Positions 35,974-44,195 of a stretch of DNA of 53,193 nucleotides are shown in pieces. Where the stretch lies: assembly GCA_050692055.1 (NCBI GenBank), contig JBOGTC010000016.1, forward strand, positions 1 through 53,193. The letters are read 5' to 3'. The notes beneath the pieces are model-generated. The model had not been told where the DNA came from, did no database searches, and saw only the letters and a list, made by a program, of their open reading frames with translations. The DNA comes from JBOGTC01 sp050692055. GTDB taxonomy: Bacteria > Chloroflexota > Limnocylindria > QHBO01. Each line of letters begins with the position of its first letter. The stretch's first letter is position 1. The translations under genes and the position numbers were made by a program.

Positions 35974-37128
35974 CTACGCGATCGTCGCGCCCGGGTTGGC
36001 ACCGGAGGTCCGCATCCCGAGCCCAGGCTGACGCGGCCGCAGCGCGAAGCGGTCGTCGGGGGGCGCCAGGACGGCAGCCGCGGCGGAATCCCCACATACA
36101 AGCGCCGAGACGTACTCCCCAACCGAGGGACCATGCTTGAAGCCGTGGCCGGAGCCACCGCCCACGATCCAGGCATGCTCCCACGCCGGATGGCGGTCGA
36201 TGATGAAGTGCGTATCGGCGGTGAGCTCGTACTGGCACACGCGGCCCTCGGCCACCGGCTGCTGGGCGAGATCCGGGAAGCGCCCTCGGAGGTAGAGGCG
36301 AGCGGCCTCGACCCGCTCGTCGGAGAGGCGGCGTTCCTGGCGGTCGGGATCGACGATCGGTCCCGGCCAGTCTGGCGCCACCTTGAAGCCGCGCCGCTCG
36401 ATGGAGGGCAAGCCGTAGAAGGCACGGTCATAGTCAACCCAGGTGGGCATGTTGCCGGCGTCGAACCTGGCGTCGCCCGGCGGCGTGGCGAAGTACATGA
36501 TCTCCTGCTGCGGGACCTCGAGCTCCAGGCCCGGCATCGGTCCAAGCAGCTTCGGCAGCCACGGGCCGGCGGCGAAGATGAAGCCATCGGCGGCCAGGCG
36601 GTCGTTCTCGACGATCACTGAGTCACCATCCACGCGCGCAAGGCCAATACGAACCTCGCCGCCCTCCCGCTCCAGCGCGCGCGCCGCAGCCGCCACGCCG
36701 CGACGGGCCATCAGCACCCCCGCCTCGGGCTCGTAAAGGGCCCAGGCAAGGTCATCGGTCCTCATCTGAGGCATCCGGGCGGCCAGCTCAGCGCCGTCCC
36801 AGCGCTCCGCGGCGATGCCGAGGCGCTGCAGCGTGGCCAGCGAATCGGCCTCGAAGCCGTGGTCTCCGTGCGCGAACCACAGGACGCCGGTAGGCACGAA
36901 GAGCGTCTCGTCGAGCGCGCGCCATTGGTCGAGCGCATGCCGCTGCCAGCGAGCGTAGTGCTCGTCCGGCCCGTGGGCTGATCGCGTGACGCGAGACTCG
37001 TCGCCGCTGCTCGCCAGCGAGTTGCCCGGTCCGTACTGGTCGATGAGGGTCACCTCGGCGCCGCGACGGCGGAGCCAGAGCGCGGTCCAGGCTCCGAAGA
37101 CGCCCGCACCGATGACGACGACATGCAT
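35974..37128 (-). CDS. FAD-dependent oxidase, SolA/monomeric sarcosine oxidase-like
   Basis: A 384-residue flavoprotein of the DAO/GlpO fold. It starts MHVVVIGAGVFGAWTALWL (Rossmann GxGxxG) with an acidic strand end VTLIDQYG. The segment GNSLASSGDESRVTR near residue 45 is the flavin-contact region of monomeric sarcosine and N-methyltryptophan oxidases, and GGGSGHGFKHGPSVGE closes the FAD site. The usual covalent-flavin Cys region near the C-terminus is not evident. It would oxidise a secondary amine or N-methyl amino acid. The start was chosen at the Rossmann strand; no good ribosome site is seen. Confidence 0.82.
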   Translation of the reverse strand: MHVVVIGAGVFGAWTALWLRRRGAEVTLIDQYGPGNSLASSGDESRVTRSAHGPDEHYARWQRHALDQWRALDETLFVPTGVLWFAHGDHGFEADSLATLQRLGIAAERWDGAELAARMPQMRTDDLAWALYEPEAGVLMARRGVAAAARALEREGGEVRIGLARVDGDSVIVENDRLAADGFIFAAGPWLPKLLGPMPGLELEVPQQEIMYFATPPGDARFDAGNMPTWVDYDRAFYGLPSIERRGFKVAPDWPGPIVDPDRQERRLSDERVEAARLYLRGRFPDLAQQPVAEGRVCQYELTADTHFIIDRHPAWEHAWIVGGGSGHGFKHGPSVGEYVSALVCGDSAAAAVLAPPDDRFALRPRQPGLGMRTSGANPGATIA

Positions 37129-37189
37129 GGGCGCCAATCGTAATCGGTCGGCGGGGTCGTCCCGCCTGCCTCGCCCCGCCTCGCCGCTC

Positions 37190-37255
37190 GGCCAACCCGG
37201 CCCCAGCCCGGCCCACCCGGCCCACCCGCGGCCCCACCCGCGGCCCACCCCGCGA
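37190..37255. repeat. Short tandem CCC/GGCCCACCC array
   Basis: Runs of GGCCCACCCG-like units in imperfect tandem order lie just upstream of the minus-strand oxidase start and next to a family A element. The array is extremely C-rich on the plus strand and not coding. Confidence 0.6.
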
Positions 37256-37398
37256 AGTTGCCACACAACGATGGGATTGGCGTTAGGTGGCCTCGCCACC
37301 GGCTTGGATCGCAAGAATCTGGGCAAATCTATGCCGCTCGGACGCCCCAGGGGGCGGGGCGGCACCTAACGACGATCCGGGTGGAATCTGGCAACTTC
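37254..37398. repeat. Family A intergenic inverted-repeat element, copy 4
   Basis: The left arm at 37254-37289 begins GAAGTTGCCACACAACG and ends GCGTTAGGTG. The right arm at 37363-37398 begins CACCTAACGACGATCC and ends GAATCTGGCAACTTC. The outermost 10 bp and the innermost 8 bp pair perfectly. It shares the TGCCA-A-TCCA signature with copies 1-3 and the 11-mer GATTGGCGTTA with copy 3. The 353-bp gap between the divergent oxidase and ABC genes has no ORF. Confidence 0.8.
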
Positions 37399-37481
37399 CA
37401 GAAGCGTGCGTCGGCGGCGTCGTGCCAGAGGCTGTCCCTTACGCCCGCTGCCCGAGCCGGTGACACGCTAGGATCGCTGAC

Positions 37482-38450
37482 ATGGAGCTCATCCCCGAGC
37501 CGACGGGTCCCGTCATCAGCACGCGCGGCCTGACGAAGCACTACGGTCGCATCGAGGCGCTTACCGACCTCACTCTCGACGTGCAGCCCGGCGAGGTGTT
37601 CGGCTTCCTTGGCCCGAACGGCGCCGGCAAGTCGACCATGATCCGAACGCTGCTCGGCTTCCTCCACGCGACGGCCGGGAGCGCCAGCGTCCTCGGCATG
37701 GACATCGCGACCGATGGTGTCGAGATCCGCCGCCTGACCGGCTACCTTCCCGGCGGCATCGCGCTCTATGACTCACTGACCGGCCAGGGCGTGCTCGACT
37801 ACCTCGCCAGCCTCCAGGGGCGCCAGCCGTATCGCCGCGAGGAGCTGTGCGAGCGGCTGCAGATGCCCGCGTCGGACCTGAAGCGAAAGGTGCGCGACTA
37901 CTCGCGCGGCATGCGCCAGAAGATCGGCGTGATCCAGGCGCTGCAGCACGATCCCGAGCTCGCCATCCTCGACGAGCCCACGGAGGGCCTCGACCCCCTC
38001 ATGCAGCAGGCCTTCTACGGCATCCTCGAGGACCTTCGTCGCGAGGGGCGCACAATCTTCTTCTCCAGCCACGTGCTCTCGGAGGTGGAGCGTGTCTGCG
38101 ACCGCGTGGCGATCATCCGCTCCGGTCGCCTCATGGCGCTCCACGGCGTGCCCGACCTGCTGGCCCGGCGCCGGCGAAAGATCGCGGTCCGATGGCGCGG
38201 CGCAGCACCGGACCTGAGCGAGGTGCCGGGGATCGAGGATCTCCATGCCAACGGCGACCGCCTGACCGCCACCCTGTCCGGCGACGTGGCGCCCTTCGTC
38301 CGCGCGGTGGCCTCGCCGAACCTGGACGACCTGACGATCGAGCCGGCCAGCCTCGAGGAGGCGTTCCTCGAATACTACGCCGATGGGCCGGAGGCGCAGG
38401 CAGCGGCCGCGGCAGCGGCCGCATCGGTCCAGCGTGAGGATGAAGCGTGA
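37482..38450 (+). CDS. ABC-2 type exporter ATP-binding protein
   Basis: A 322-residue ATPase: Walker A GPNGAGKST near residue 45, signature DYSRGMRQKIGVIQAL, Walker B LAILDEPTEGLDPL, H-loop FFSSHVLSEVERVCDR. The signature SRGMRQK and the C-terminal extension of about 90 residues place it with drug or membrane-lipid exporters of the ABC-2 class. It ends in an alanine run (about eight Ala, encoded by a GCGGCCGC-rich repeat at 38402-38425). Its stop overlaps the permease GTG, and the two genes form a complete exporter. Confidence 0.92.
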   Translation: MELIPEPTGPVISTRGLTKHYGRIEALTDLTLDVQPGEVFGFLGPNGAGKSTMIRTLLGFLHATAGSASVLGMDIATDGVEIRRLTGYLPGGIALYDSLTGQGVLDYLASLQGRQPYRREELCERLQMPASDLKRKVRDYSRGMRQKIGVIQALQHDPELAILDEPTEGLDPLMQQAFYGILEDLRREGRTIFFSSHVLSEVERVCDRVAIIRSGRLMALHGVPDLLARRRRKIAVRWRGAAPDLSEVPGIEDLHANGDRLTATLSGDVAPFVRAVASPNLDDLTIEPASLEEAFLEYYADGPEAQAAAAAAAASVQREDEA

Positions 38451-39250
38451 ACGCCCGGCTCATCCTGCAGACGTGGCGCTGGCACGCCCTGGAGGTCGCG
38501 CTGCTGGCGCTCGCCGCCTTCGGCTGGGGCTGGCTCATCGTCTTCCTGTATTCCGTCTTCTCGCCGACGATGCGCGAGTTCGTGCAGGGCAACCCGCTGA
38601 TGGAGCAGTTCAGCCGGCTTGGGTCCGGTGACTTCTTCACCGTCCCGGGCTCCTTGACGCTGGGACTCCAGCATCCGCTCGCCGTCGCCATGATGGCGGT
38701 GATCGCGACCGGGTCCGCCGCCACCGCCGTGGCCGGGGAGCGGCAGCGCGGCACGCTCGAGGTGCTGCTGTCGCGACCCATCTCGCGCCGTGCCGCGTAC
38801 GGCTCCATCCTGGTCGCGCTGCTCGTCCTGGTCGCGGTGCTCGTCGCCGCGTTCCTCGCGGGCGAGATGCTCGGCGTCGTGGTGCACGGGCTGACGGCCG
38901 AGGTGGACCTGGGCCTCATGCCGCTCGTCCTGCTCATGGGCTTCATGCTGTGGAGCGCCTTCGCCGCCTTCGGGCTGGCGGCATCGGTGAGCTTCGACCG
39001 GGCAGGCCCTGCCATCGGCCTCAGCCTCGCCTACCTGCTGGTCCACTACTTCCTCGAGATCCTGGGCTCGCTGTGGGCCGATGCCGCCTGGACGCAGGAG
39101 TACTCGCTGTTCCACCACTTCCAGCCCGGCGAGATCCTGACGGGTGGCTTCGACCCGATCGATCTGGCGATCCTGGGGCTGGCCGCGATCGTGCCGATCG
39201 CCTACGCGCTCATCGTCTTCCCGCGGCGCGACCTGGCCGCTCCGAGCTAG
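38447..39250 (+). CDS. ABC-2 type exporter permease
   Basis: A 267-residue membrane protein with about six helices (LEVALLALAAFGWGWLIVFLY; ILVALLVLVAVLVAAFLAGE; LAILGLAAIVPIAYALIVF). The cytoplasmic turn ERQRGTLEVLLSRPISRRA is the coupling motif of ABC-2 permeases. It starts at a GTG inside the ATPase stop. Its stop shares the bases CTAG with the stop of the convergent cyclase gene, so there is no spacer for a terminator. Confidence 0.9.
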   Translation: MNARLILQTWRWHALEVALLALAAFGWGWLIVFLYSVFSPTMREFVQGNPLMEQFSRLGSGDFFTVPGSLTLGLQHPLAVAMMAVIATGSAATAVAGERQRGTLEVLLSRPISRRAAYGSILVALLVLVAVLVAAFLAGEMLGVVVHGLTAEVDLGLMPLVLLMGFMLWSAFAAFGLAASVSFDRAGPAIGLSLAYLLVHYFLEILGSLWADAAWTQEYSLFHHFQPGEILTGGFDPIDLAILGLAAIVPIAYALIVFPRRDLAAPS

Positions 39251-41898
39251 GGAACGGGCCGCGCCGAGACGGCCGGCGACAGGGCCAGCTCGAGCACCGC
39301 GTCGATCGGCATCTGGCGCCCTACCTCGTATGCCGCGGCCAGCTCCGGATCGGAAAGAAGCCGGTCAGGATGGAAGTCGCTCCACTCGCGGTTCAGCCTT
39401 CCGAGTCGGGTGCCGCCTGCATCCTGAATGGCGTTGGCCGCTCCGGCAAGGCGCATGGCGCGCGGCACGTCGCCCGTCCGGTACGCGCTCACGGCAAAGC
39501 CGTCGAGCGCCAGCGCGTAGCCGGACAGATCCTCGGTCTCCTTGAAGATCTCGAGCGCCGCGGCCAGATACCGGCGTCCGGCGTCGGGCTGCCCGGCAAG
39601 GTTCTCGTTCAGGCCGAGCATGTAGTTCGTCCATGCCAGCATGAACCGATCTCCAACCTCCGTGAAGATCGTGAGGCATTCGCGACCCAGCTCGCGCGCC
39701 TCGTCGAAGGCACGGGCGATGACGTTCACATCGAGCGCCACCCACAGCGCGCGGCCCTCTCCACCACGATCTCCGAGCCGGCGGTAGATGGCGAGCGCCT
39801 CTGAGCCGCGCTCCTGCGCCGCCGGATCGAGGACCGCCTCTTCGCCCTCGACCTCGATGACGTAGCTCATGCTCAGGTTGTAGAGCGCGTTCGCGATCTC
39901 GGCGTCGTCGCCCATCTCGCGCTGGATGGCGAGGGCGCGCTCGTAATGAGCCCGCGCGGCCTGGAAGTCTCCCTGCCAGTACACGATCCCTCCGGCAGCC
40001 TCCTCCGCCCGGGCCAGAAGCCGTGGGTGCTGATCGACCCCGGGCAGGGCCAGGACGCGGCTCGCGCGCTCCGCGGCTTCGACCAGGTGTCCGCGCATGT
40101 GCCAGAAGCGCCAGCACGCCGCGAGGAAGCGAAGGGCGAGCTCCGCTTCCCCAGCCTCCTGGGCCCATGCCATTGCGGCGCGGATGTTGTCGTGCTCGCG
40201 CGCCATGGCGTCGAGCACGACCTTCTGCTCGGCGCCCATCACCCGACCGGCAAGGGACTCGGTCCATGCCAGGTAGTGCGTCGCGTGCCGGCGTGGCACG
40301 GCATCTGCCTCGCCGTCCTCGACGAGGCGCTCCTCGGCGTACTCGCGGATCGTCTCGAGCATCCGGAAGCGCGTGGCACCATCGGGCTCCTCGTCCTGTC
40401 GCAGCAGGCTCTTGTCGAGCAGGGAGCCGATCGCCTCGAGCACGTCGTCGCCCCCGTCGGATCCCAGGACAGCCTCGACCGCCTCGAGCTCAGCGCCGCC
40501 AGCGAAGACAGAGAAGCTCGCGAAGAAGCGGCGCTCATCGGCCTCGAGCAGGTCATGACTCCAGGCGATCGCGCCGCGCAGCGTCTGCTGGCGCTCCGGC
40601 AGGTCGCGCGCGCCACCGCTGCCGAGGTCGAGGCGTTTGCCGAGCCTGGCCACCATCGCCTGCGGCGTCAGGATCCGGATACGGGCCGCGGCGAGCTCGA
40701 TCGCCAATGGCAGGCCGTCCAGGCGCCAGCAGATCTCCGCCACGGCGGCGGCGTTGTCGGTGGTGACGGCGAAGTCCGGGCGTACCGCCCGCGCGCGCTC
40801 GACGAAGAGCATCACGGCCGGATAGCGCGTAATGCCCACGTCCGGCGGCAGCTCGCGCGGGTCGGGCAAGCTCAACGGCGGAACCGGGTACTCCTGCTCG
40901 CCGTAGACGCGCAGCGCGCTGCGGCTGGTGGACAGGATCGACACGTCCGGCGCCAGACGCGCCAGCTCCCCGATGTCGTGCGCCGCCTCGACCACCTGCT
41001 CGAGGTTGTCCAGCACCAGCAGCACTCGACGGCCCTCGAGATGCTGAGCCAGCCGCTCGAGTGGTTTTCGTCCGGGATCGGCGAGCCCCACCGTTTCGCC
41101 GATGGTGGGCAGAACGAGCTCCAGCTCGCGGATGGGGGCCAACGGCACGAAGTACACGCCACCGGAAAACGCGTCGACCATCTCCGCCGCCACCTGCAGG
41201 CTGAGCCTGGTCTTTCCGGTGCCGCCCGGACCGGTCAGGGTGACCAGGCGATTCGCGGACAGCAGTTCCCGGATGCGACGCGTCTCCTCCTCTCGGCCCA
41301 AGAAGCTGGTGAGCTGCGTGGGCAGGTTGTTCGGCGCCACGTCCAACGTGCGCAGCGGGGGGAAGTCGCCGGGCAGGCCCTCGGCCCTGGCCGCGAAGAG
41401 ATGTTCCGGCGCCGCCAGGTCCTTCAGCCGGTGAGGTCCGAGGTCGATCAGCTCCACGCCGTCGGCGAGCGACTGGCCGACGAGCGCCTCCGTCGACGCC
41501 GAGAGCAGGATCTGGCCGCCGTGACCGGCGCCCATGATGCGCGCGGCACGGTGAACGTCGAGTCCAACGTAGGACCCACCCGATGCGAGCGCCTCGCCGG
41601 TGTGCAGGCCGATTCGTGTCCGCACGACCTCGGCCTTCGGCCACGGCTCGGCGCTGAGCGCACGTTGCGCGGCAACGGCCGCCGCCAACGCAGCCGGGGC
41701 GCTGCGGAATGCGACGAAGAACGAGTCGCCCTCGGTACCAACCTCGACGCCGCCGTGCTCCGTGAACGCCGAGCGCAGCAGCTCCTGGTGCCGTGCGAGC
41801 ACGGCCGGCCACCGATCGCCGCACTCCTGCAGGAGGCGCGTGGAGCCTTCGATGTCGCTGAACAGAAAGGTGACGGTTCCGGTTGGCAGCTCGGGCAT
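39247..41898 (-). CDS. Class III cyclase-like / STAND ATPase / TPR regulator
   Basis: An 883-residue signalling protein. Residues 5-170 are a class III nucleotidyl-cyclase-like domain (FLFSDIEGSTRLLQE; EVGTEGDSFFVAF; GLDVHRAARIMGAG). From about 195 there is a STAND/NB-ARC ATPase with P-loop TLTGPGGTGKT (223-230) and VLLVLDNLEQV. From about 560 there are helical TPR-like repeats. Metal Asp residues D15 and D58 and the transition-state Arg R120 are present. The transition-state Asn is His116, and the adenine-specific Lys position is Gly54. Activity is therefore doubtful or altered. There is no DNA-binding domain at the C-terminus, unlike LuxR-type relatives. Confidence 0.88.
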   Translation of the reverse strand: MPELPTGTVTFLFSDIEGSTRLLQECGDRWPAVLARHQELLRSAFTEHGGVEVGTEGDSFFVAFRSAPAALAAAVAAQRALSAEPWPKAEVVRTRIGLHTGEALASGGSYVGLDVHRAARIMGAGHGGQILLSASTEALVGQSLADGVELIDLGPHRLKDLAAPEHLFAARAEGLPGDFPPLRTLDVAPNNLPTQLTSFLGREEETRRIRELLSANRLVTLTGPGGTGKTRLSLQVAAEMVDAFSGGVYFVPLAPIRELELVLPTIGETVGLADPGRKPLERLAQHLEGRRVLLVLDNLEQVVEAAHDIGELARLAPDVSILSTSRSALRVYGEQEYPVPPLSLPDPRELPPDVGITRYPAVMLFVERARAVRPDFAVTTDNAAAVAEICWRLDGLPLAIELAAARIRILTPQAMVARLGKRLDLGSGGARDLPERQQTLRGAIAWSHDLLEADERRFFASFSVFAGGAELEAVEAVLGSDGGDDVLEAIGSLLDKSLLRQDEEPDGATRFRMLETIREYAEERLVEDGEADAVPRRHATHYLAWTESLAGRVMGAEQKVVLDAMAREHDNIRAAMAWAQEAGEAELALRFLAACWRFWHMRGHLVEAAERASRVLALPGVDQHPRLLARAEEAAGGIVYWQGDFQAARAHYERALAIQREMGDDAEIANALYNLSMSYVIEVEGEEAVLDPAAQERGSEALAIYRRLGDRGGEGRALWVALDVNVIARAFDEARELGRECLTIFTEVGDRFMLAWTNYMLGLNENLAGQPDAGRRYLAAALEIFKETEDLSGYALALDGFAVSAYRTGDVPRAMRLAGAANAIQDAGGTRLGRLNREWSDFHPDRLLSDPELAAAYEVGRQMPIDAVLELALSPAVSARPVP

Positions 41899-41972
41899 CG
41901 GTGCCTGCCAGTTTCGGTGGCGCGAGGCCTCGGCACAACCCCTCGGCCGCCTGCTCCGCTAGGCTGCTGGCC

Positions 41973-42896
41973 GTGACCACCCTGTTCGAGCCCCTGGCTC
42001 GGCGGCCCGTCCTTGCCGCGGTGCTCGGGGCGCTGACCATCGCCTTCTCGGCGATCTTCGTGCGCCTGGCCGACGTCTCGCCCGCGACGGCGGCCATCTT
42101 CCGCTGCGCATACGCGCTGCCCGCGCTCGGACTGCTTGCGTGGCTGGAGCGGCGCCGATACGGGCCGCGAGCACCCGGACAGGCTCGGCTGGCGTGGATC
42201 GCCGGAGTGTTCTTCGCGGCCGACCTCGTCCTCTGGCACCACGCCATCGAGCAGGTGGGCGCGGGCCTCGCCACCGTGCTGGGTAACACCCAGGTGGTCA
42301 TCGTGCCCATCGCGGCCTGGATGTTGCTCGGCGAGCGGCCCGGCTGGCGCGGGGCAGTCTCGGTGCCGATCGTGCTGCTCGGCGTCACCCTCATCTCCGG
42401 CGTCGTGGGCGGCGGGGCCTACGGCGACGACCCGGTCCTGGGAGTCATCTTCGGGGTCGGGACCGGCATCGCCTACGCCGGCTTCCTGCTCGTGCTGCGA
42501 CGTGGCAACGCCGATGACCGCCGCCCGGCCGGGCCGCTGTTCGACGCCACGCTGTCGGCGGCACTGGCCTCCCTGCTCATCGGCCTGCCGCTCGGGGAGG
42601 TGAATCTCGTGCCGAGCTGGCCGGCCCATGGCTGGCTGGTGCTGCTGGCGCTGTCGGTCCAGGTGGCCGGCTGGCTGCTCATCAGCATCTCGTTGCCGCG
42701 CCTGCCGGCGGCGATCACCTCGGTCGTGCTGACGGTCCAGCCGGTCGGCTCCGTGCTGCTCGGCATCTGGCTGCTGGCTGAGGCCCCCTCGCCGTTCCAG
42801 CTGCTCGGCGTCGTGGCCATCCTCGCCGGCCTGCTCATCACCACGCTGCGGCCGAGAGCGCGGCGGCGTCCGGTGGCCGAGCCGGAGTTCGGCTAG
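41973..42896 (+). CDS. EamA-family (DMT) transporter
   Basis: A 307-residue protein with ten helices in two EamA halves: IAFSAIFVRLADVSPATAAIFR opens the first, and GTGIAYAGFLLVLRRGNADDRR opens the second. The family exports amino acids or metabolites. The GTG at 41973 is preferred; it begins just ahead of the first helix and leaves 74 bp to the divergent cyclase start. The end overlaps the convergent kinase gene by the shared CTAG, the second such tail overlap in the window. The substrate is unknown. Confidence 0.88.
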   Translation: MTTLFEPLARRPVLAAVLGALTIAFSAIFVRLADVSPATAAIFRCAYALPALGLLAWLERRRYGPRAPGQARLAWIAGVFFAADLVLWHHAIEQVGAGLATVLGNTQVVIVPIAAWMLLGERPGWRGAVSVPIVLLGVTLISGVVGGGAYGDDPVLGVIFGVGTGIAYAGFLLVLRRGNADDRRPAGPLFDATLSAALASLLIGLPLGEVNLVPSWPAHGWLVLLALSVQVAGWLLISISLPRLPAAITSVVLTVQPVGSVLLGIWLLAEAPSPFQLLGVVAILAGLLITTLRPRARRRPVAEPEFG

Positions 42897-44191
42897 CGCG
42901 GCAGCGTGGCGGGCAAGCTGACCACGAAGCAGGTGCGCCCCGGCGCCGACTCGACCTCGATCCGGCCGCCGTGACGCGCCACCACGTTGTGCGAGATGTG
43001 GAGCCCCAGCCCCGTTCCGGAGCCCGGCGGTTTGGTGGTGAAGAACGGCTCGAACAGCCGAGCGCGCACGTCCGGCAGGATCCCCGCGCCGGAGTCGCAG
43101 ATCGTGACGCGCACGCCGCCAGTGTCGTGCGCCTCGGCCCGCACCAGCAGCTCGCCCCGACCCTCCATGGCGTCAACCGCGTTGTCGATCAGGTTGGTCC
43201 ACACCTGGTTGAGCTCGCTGCCATAGGCCTCGATCTCGGGCAGGTCGGCGGCGAACTCACGACGCACTTCGACGCCGGCCTTGAGCCGATGGCGCAGGAT
43301 GACGAGCGTCTGCTCCAATCCATTTACCACGTGAACGCGCTGCACCGGCGCCTGGTCGAGATACGCATAGCCCTTCACCGCCCCCACGATCTCGCCGATG
43401 CGCTCGGCCGCCATGCGCGCCTCGTCCAGCAGGACATGGACCGATGCGTCCGCCGCCACCCACGGCCGGGCCTCCGACGGCACCTCGCGCAACGCCGCGG
43501 CCGTCCACCCGACCTGGACCAGCGCCGCGGCCGCCTCGCCGTCGTTACCGAGCAGGCTGGCGACCTCGTCAATGCGATCCGCTCGATCGAGCGGCGACAC
43601 GTCACCGGCGGGAGCAGCCGGAGGTTGCGGCGGCGGGGACGGCCGCGGCAACGACTCCGCGCTGGCGACGGCTGCCTCGAGCGCCGCCACGGAGCGACGC
43701 ATGGCGGCCGCGGGGTTGTTGAGCTCGTGTGCGAGCCCGGCGGCCAGCGTGCCGAGCCCGGCGAGCTTCTCCCGCTCCCGCAGCAGCGCCTCGGTCGAGC
43801 GCAGGCGGGTCATGACCGTCCGCAGCATGCCCTGCGCTGCCTCGGGCCTTGCGAGCACGTCGTGCAGCGCGTCGCGCGGGATCCGAAGCACGTCCGCATC
43901 CGTGATGGCGGTAGCCGAGGCGTTGCGCGGCCGGTCCTCGAGCAGGGCCATCTCGCCGAGGATGCCGCCCGGACCGATCACAGCCAGCGGCAGCTCGCTC
44001 GTCCCGCTGCGCTTGGTGACCTCGATCTCGCCCGACACAACGACGAAGCAGGCGTCGCCCGGCGAGCCTTCCTCGAGCAGCCGCTCGCCGCTCGTCACGC
44101 GCATTGGCCGGGCCATCGACGTGAGCCGAACGAGATCGGCCTCGGGCAGGTCACCGAACAGCGGCGTGGCCCGCAGGGCGTCGATGGACAT
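42893..44191 (-). CDS. Histidine kinase with N-terminal cyclic-nucleotide-binding-like domain
   Basis: A 432-residue soluble sensor kinase. Residues 1-125 form a Crp-type cNMP-binding fold (FGDLPEADLVRLTSMARPM; GGILGEMALLEDRPRNASATA, the phosphate-binding cassette). The H-box is GLAHELNNPAAAMRRS with H155; a helical middle region follows. The ATPase domain has NQVWTNLIDNAVDAM, DSGAGI and TGLGLHISHNVVARHGG. There is no membrane segment, so it reads a cytoplasmic signal. It lies four bases after the REC-thioredoxin reductase gene, its likely phosphorylation partner. Confidence 0.9.
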   Translation of the reverse strand: MSIDALRATPLFGDLPEADLVRLTSMARPMRVTSGERLLEEGSPGDACFVVVSGEIEVTKRSGTSELPLAVIGPGGILGEMALLEDRPRNASATAITDADVLRIPRDALHDVLARPEAAQGMLRTVMTRLRSTEALLREREKLAGLGTLAAGLAHELNNPAAAMRRSVAALEAAVASAESLPRPSPPPQPPAAPAGDVSPLDRADRIDEVASLLGNDGEAAAALVQVGWTAAALREVPSEARPWVAADASVHVLLDEARMAAERIGEIVGAVKGYAYLDQAPVQRVHVVNGLEQTLVILRHRLKAGVEVRREFAADLPEIEAYGSELNQVWTNLIDNAVDAMEGRGELLVRAEAHDTGGVRVTICDSGAGILPDVRARLFEPFFTTKPPGSGTGLGLHISHNVVARHGGRIEVESAPGRTCFVVSLPATLPR

Positions 44192-44195
44192 CGGC

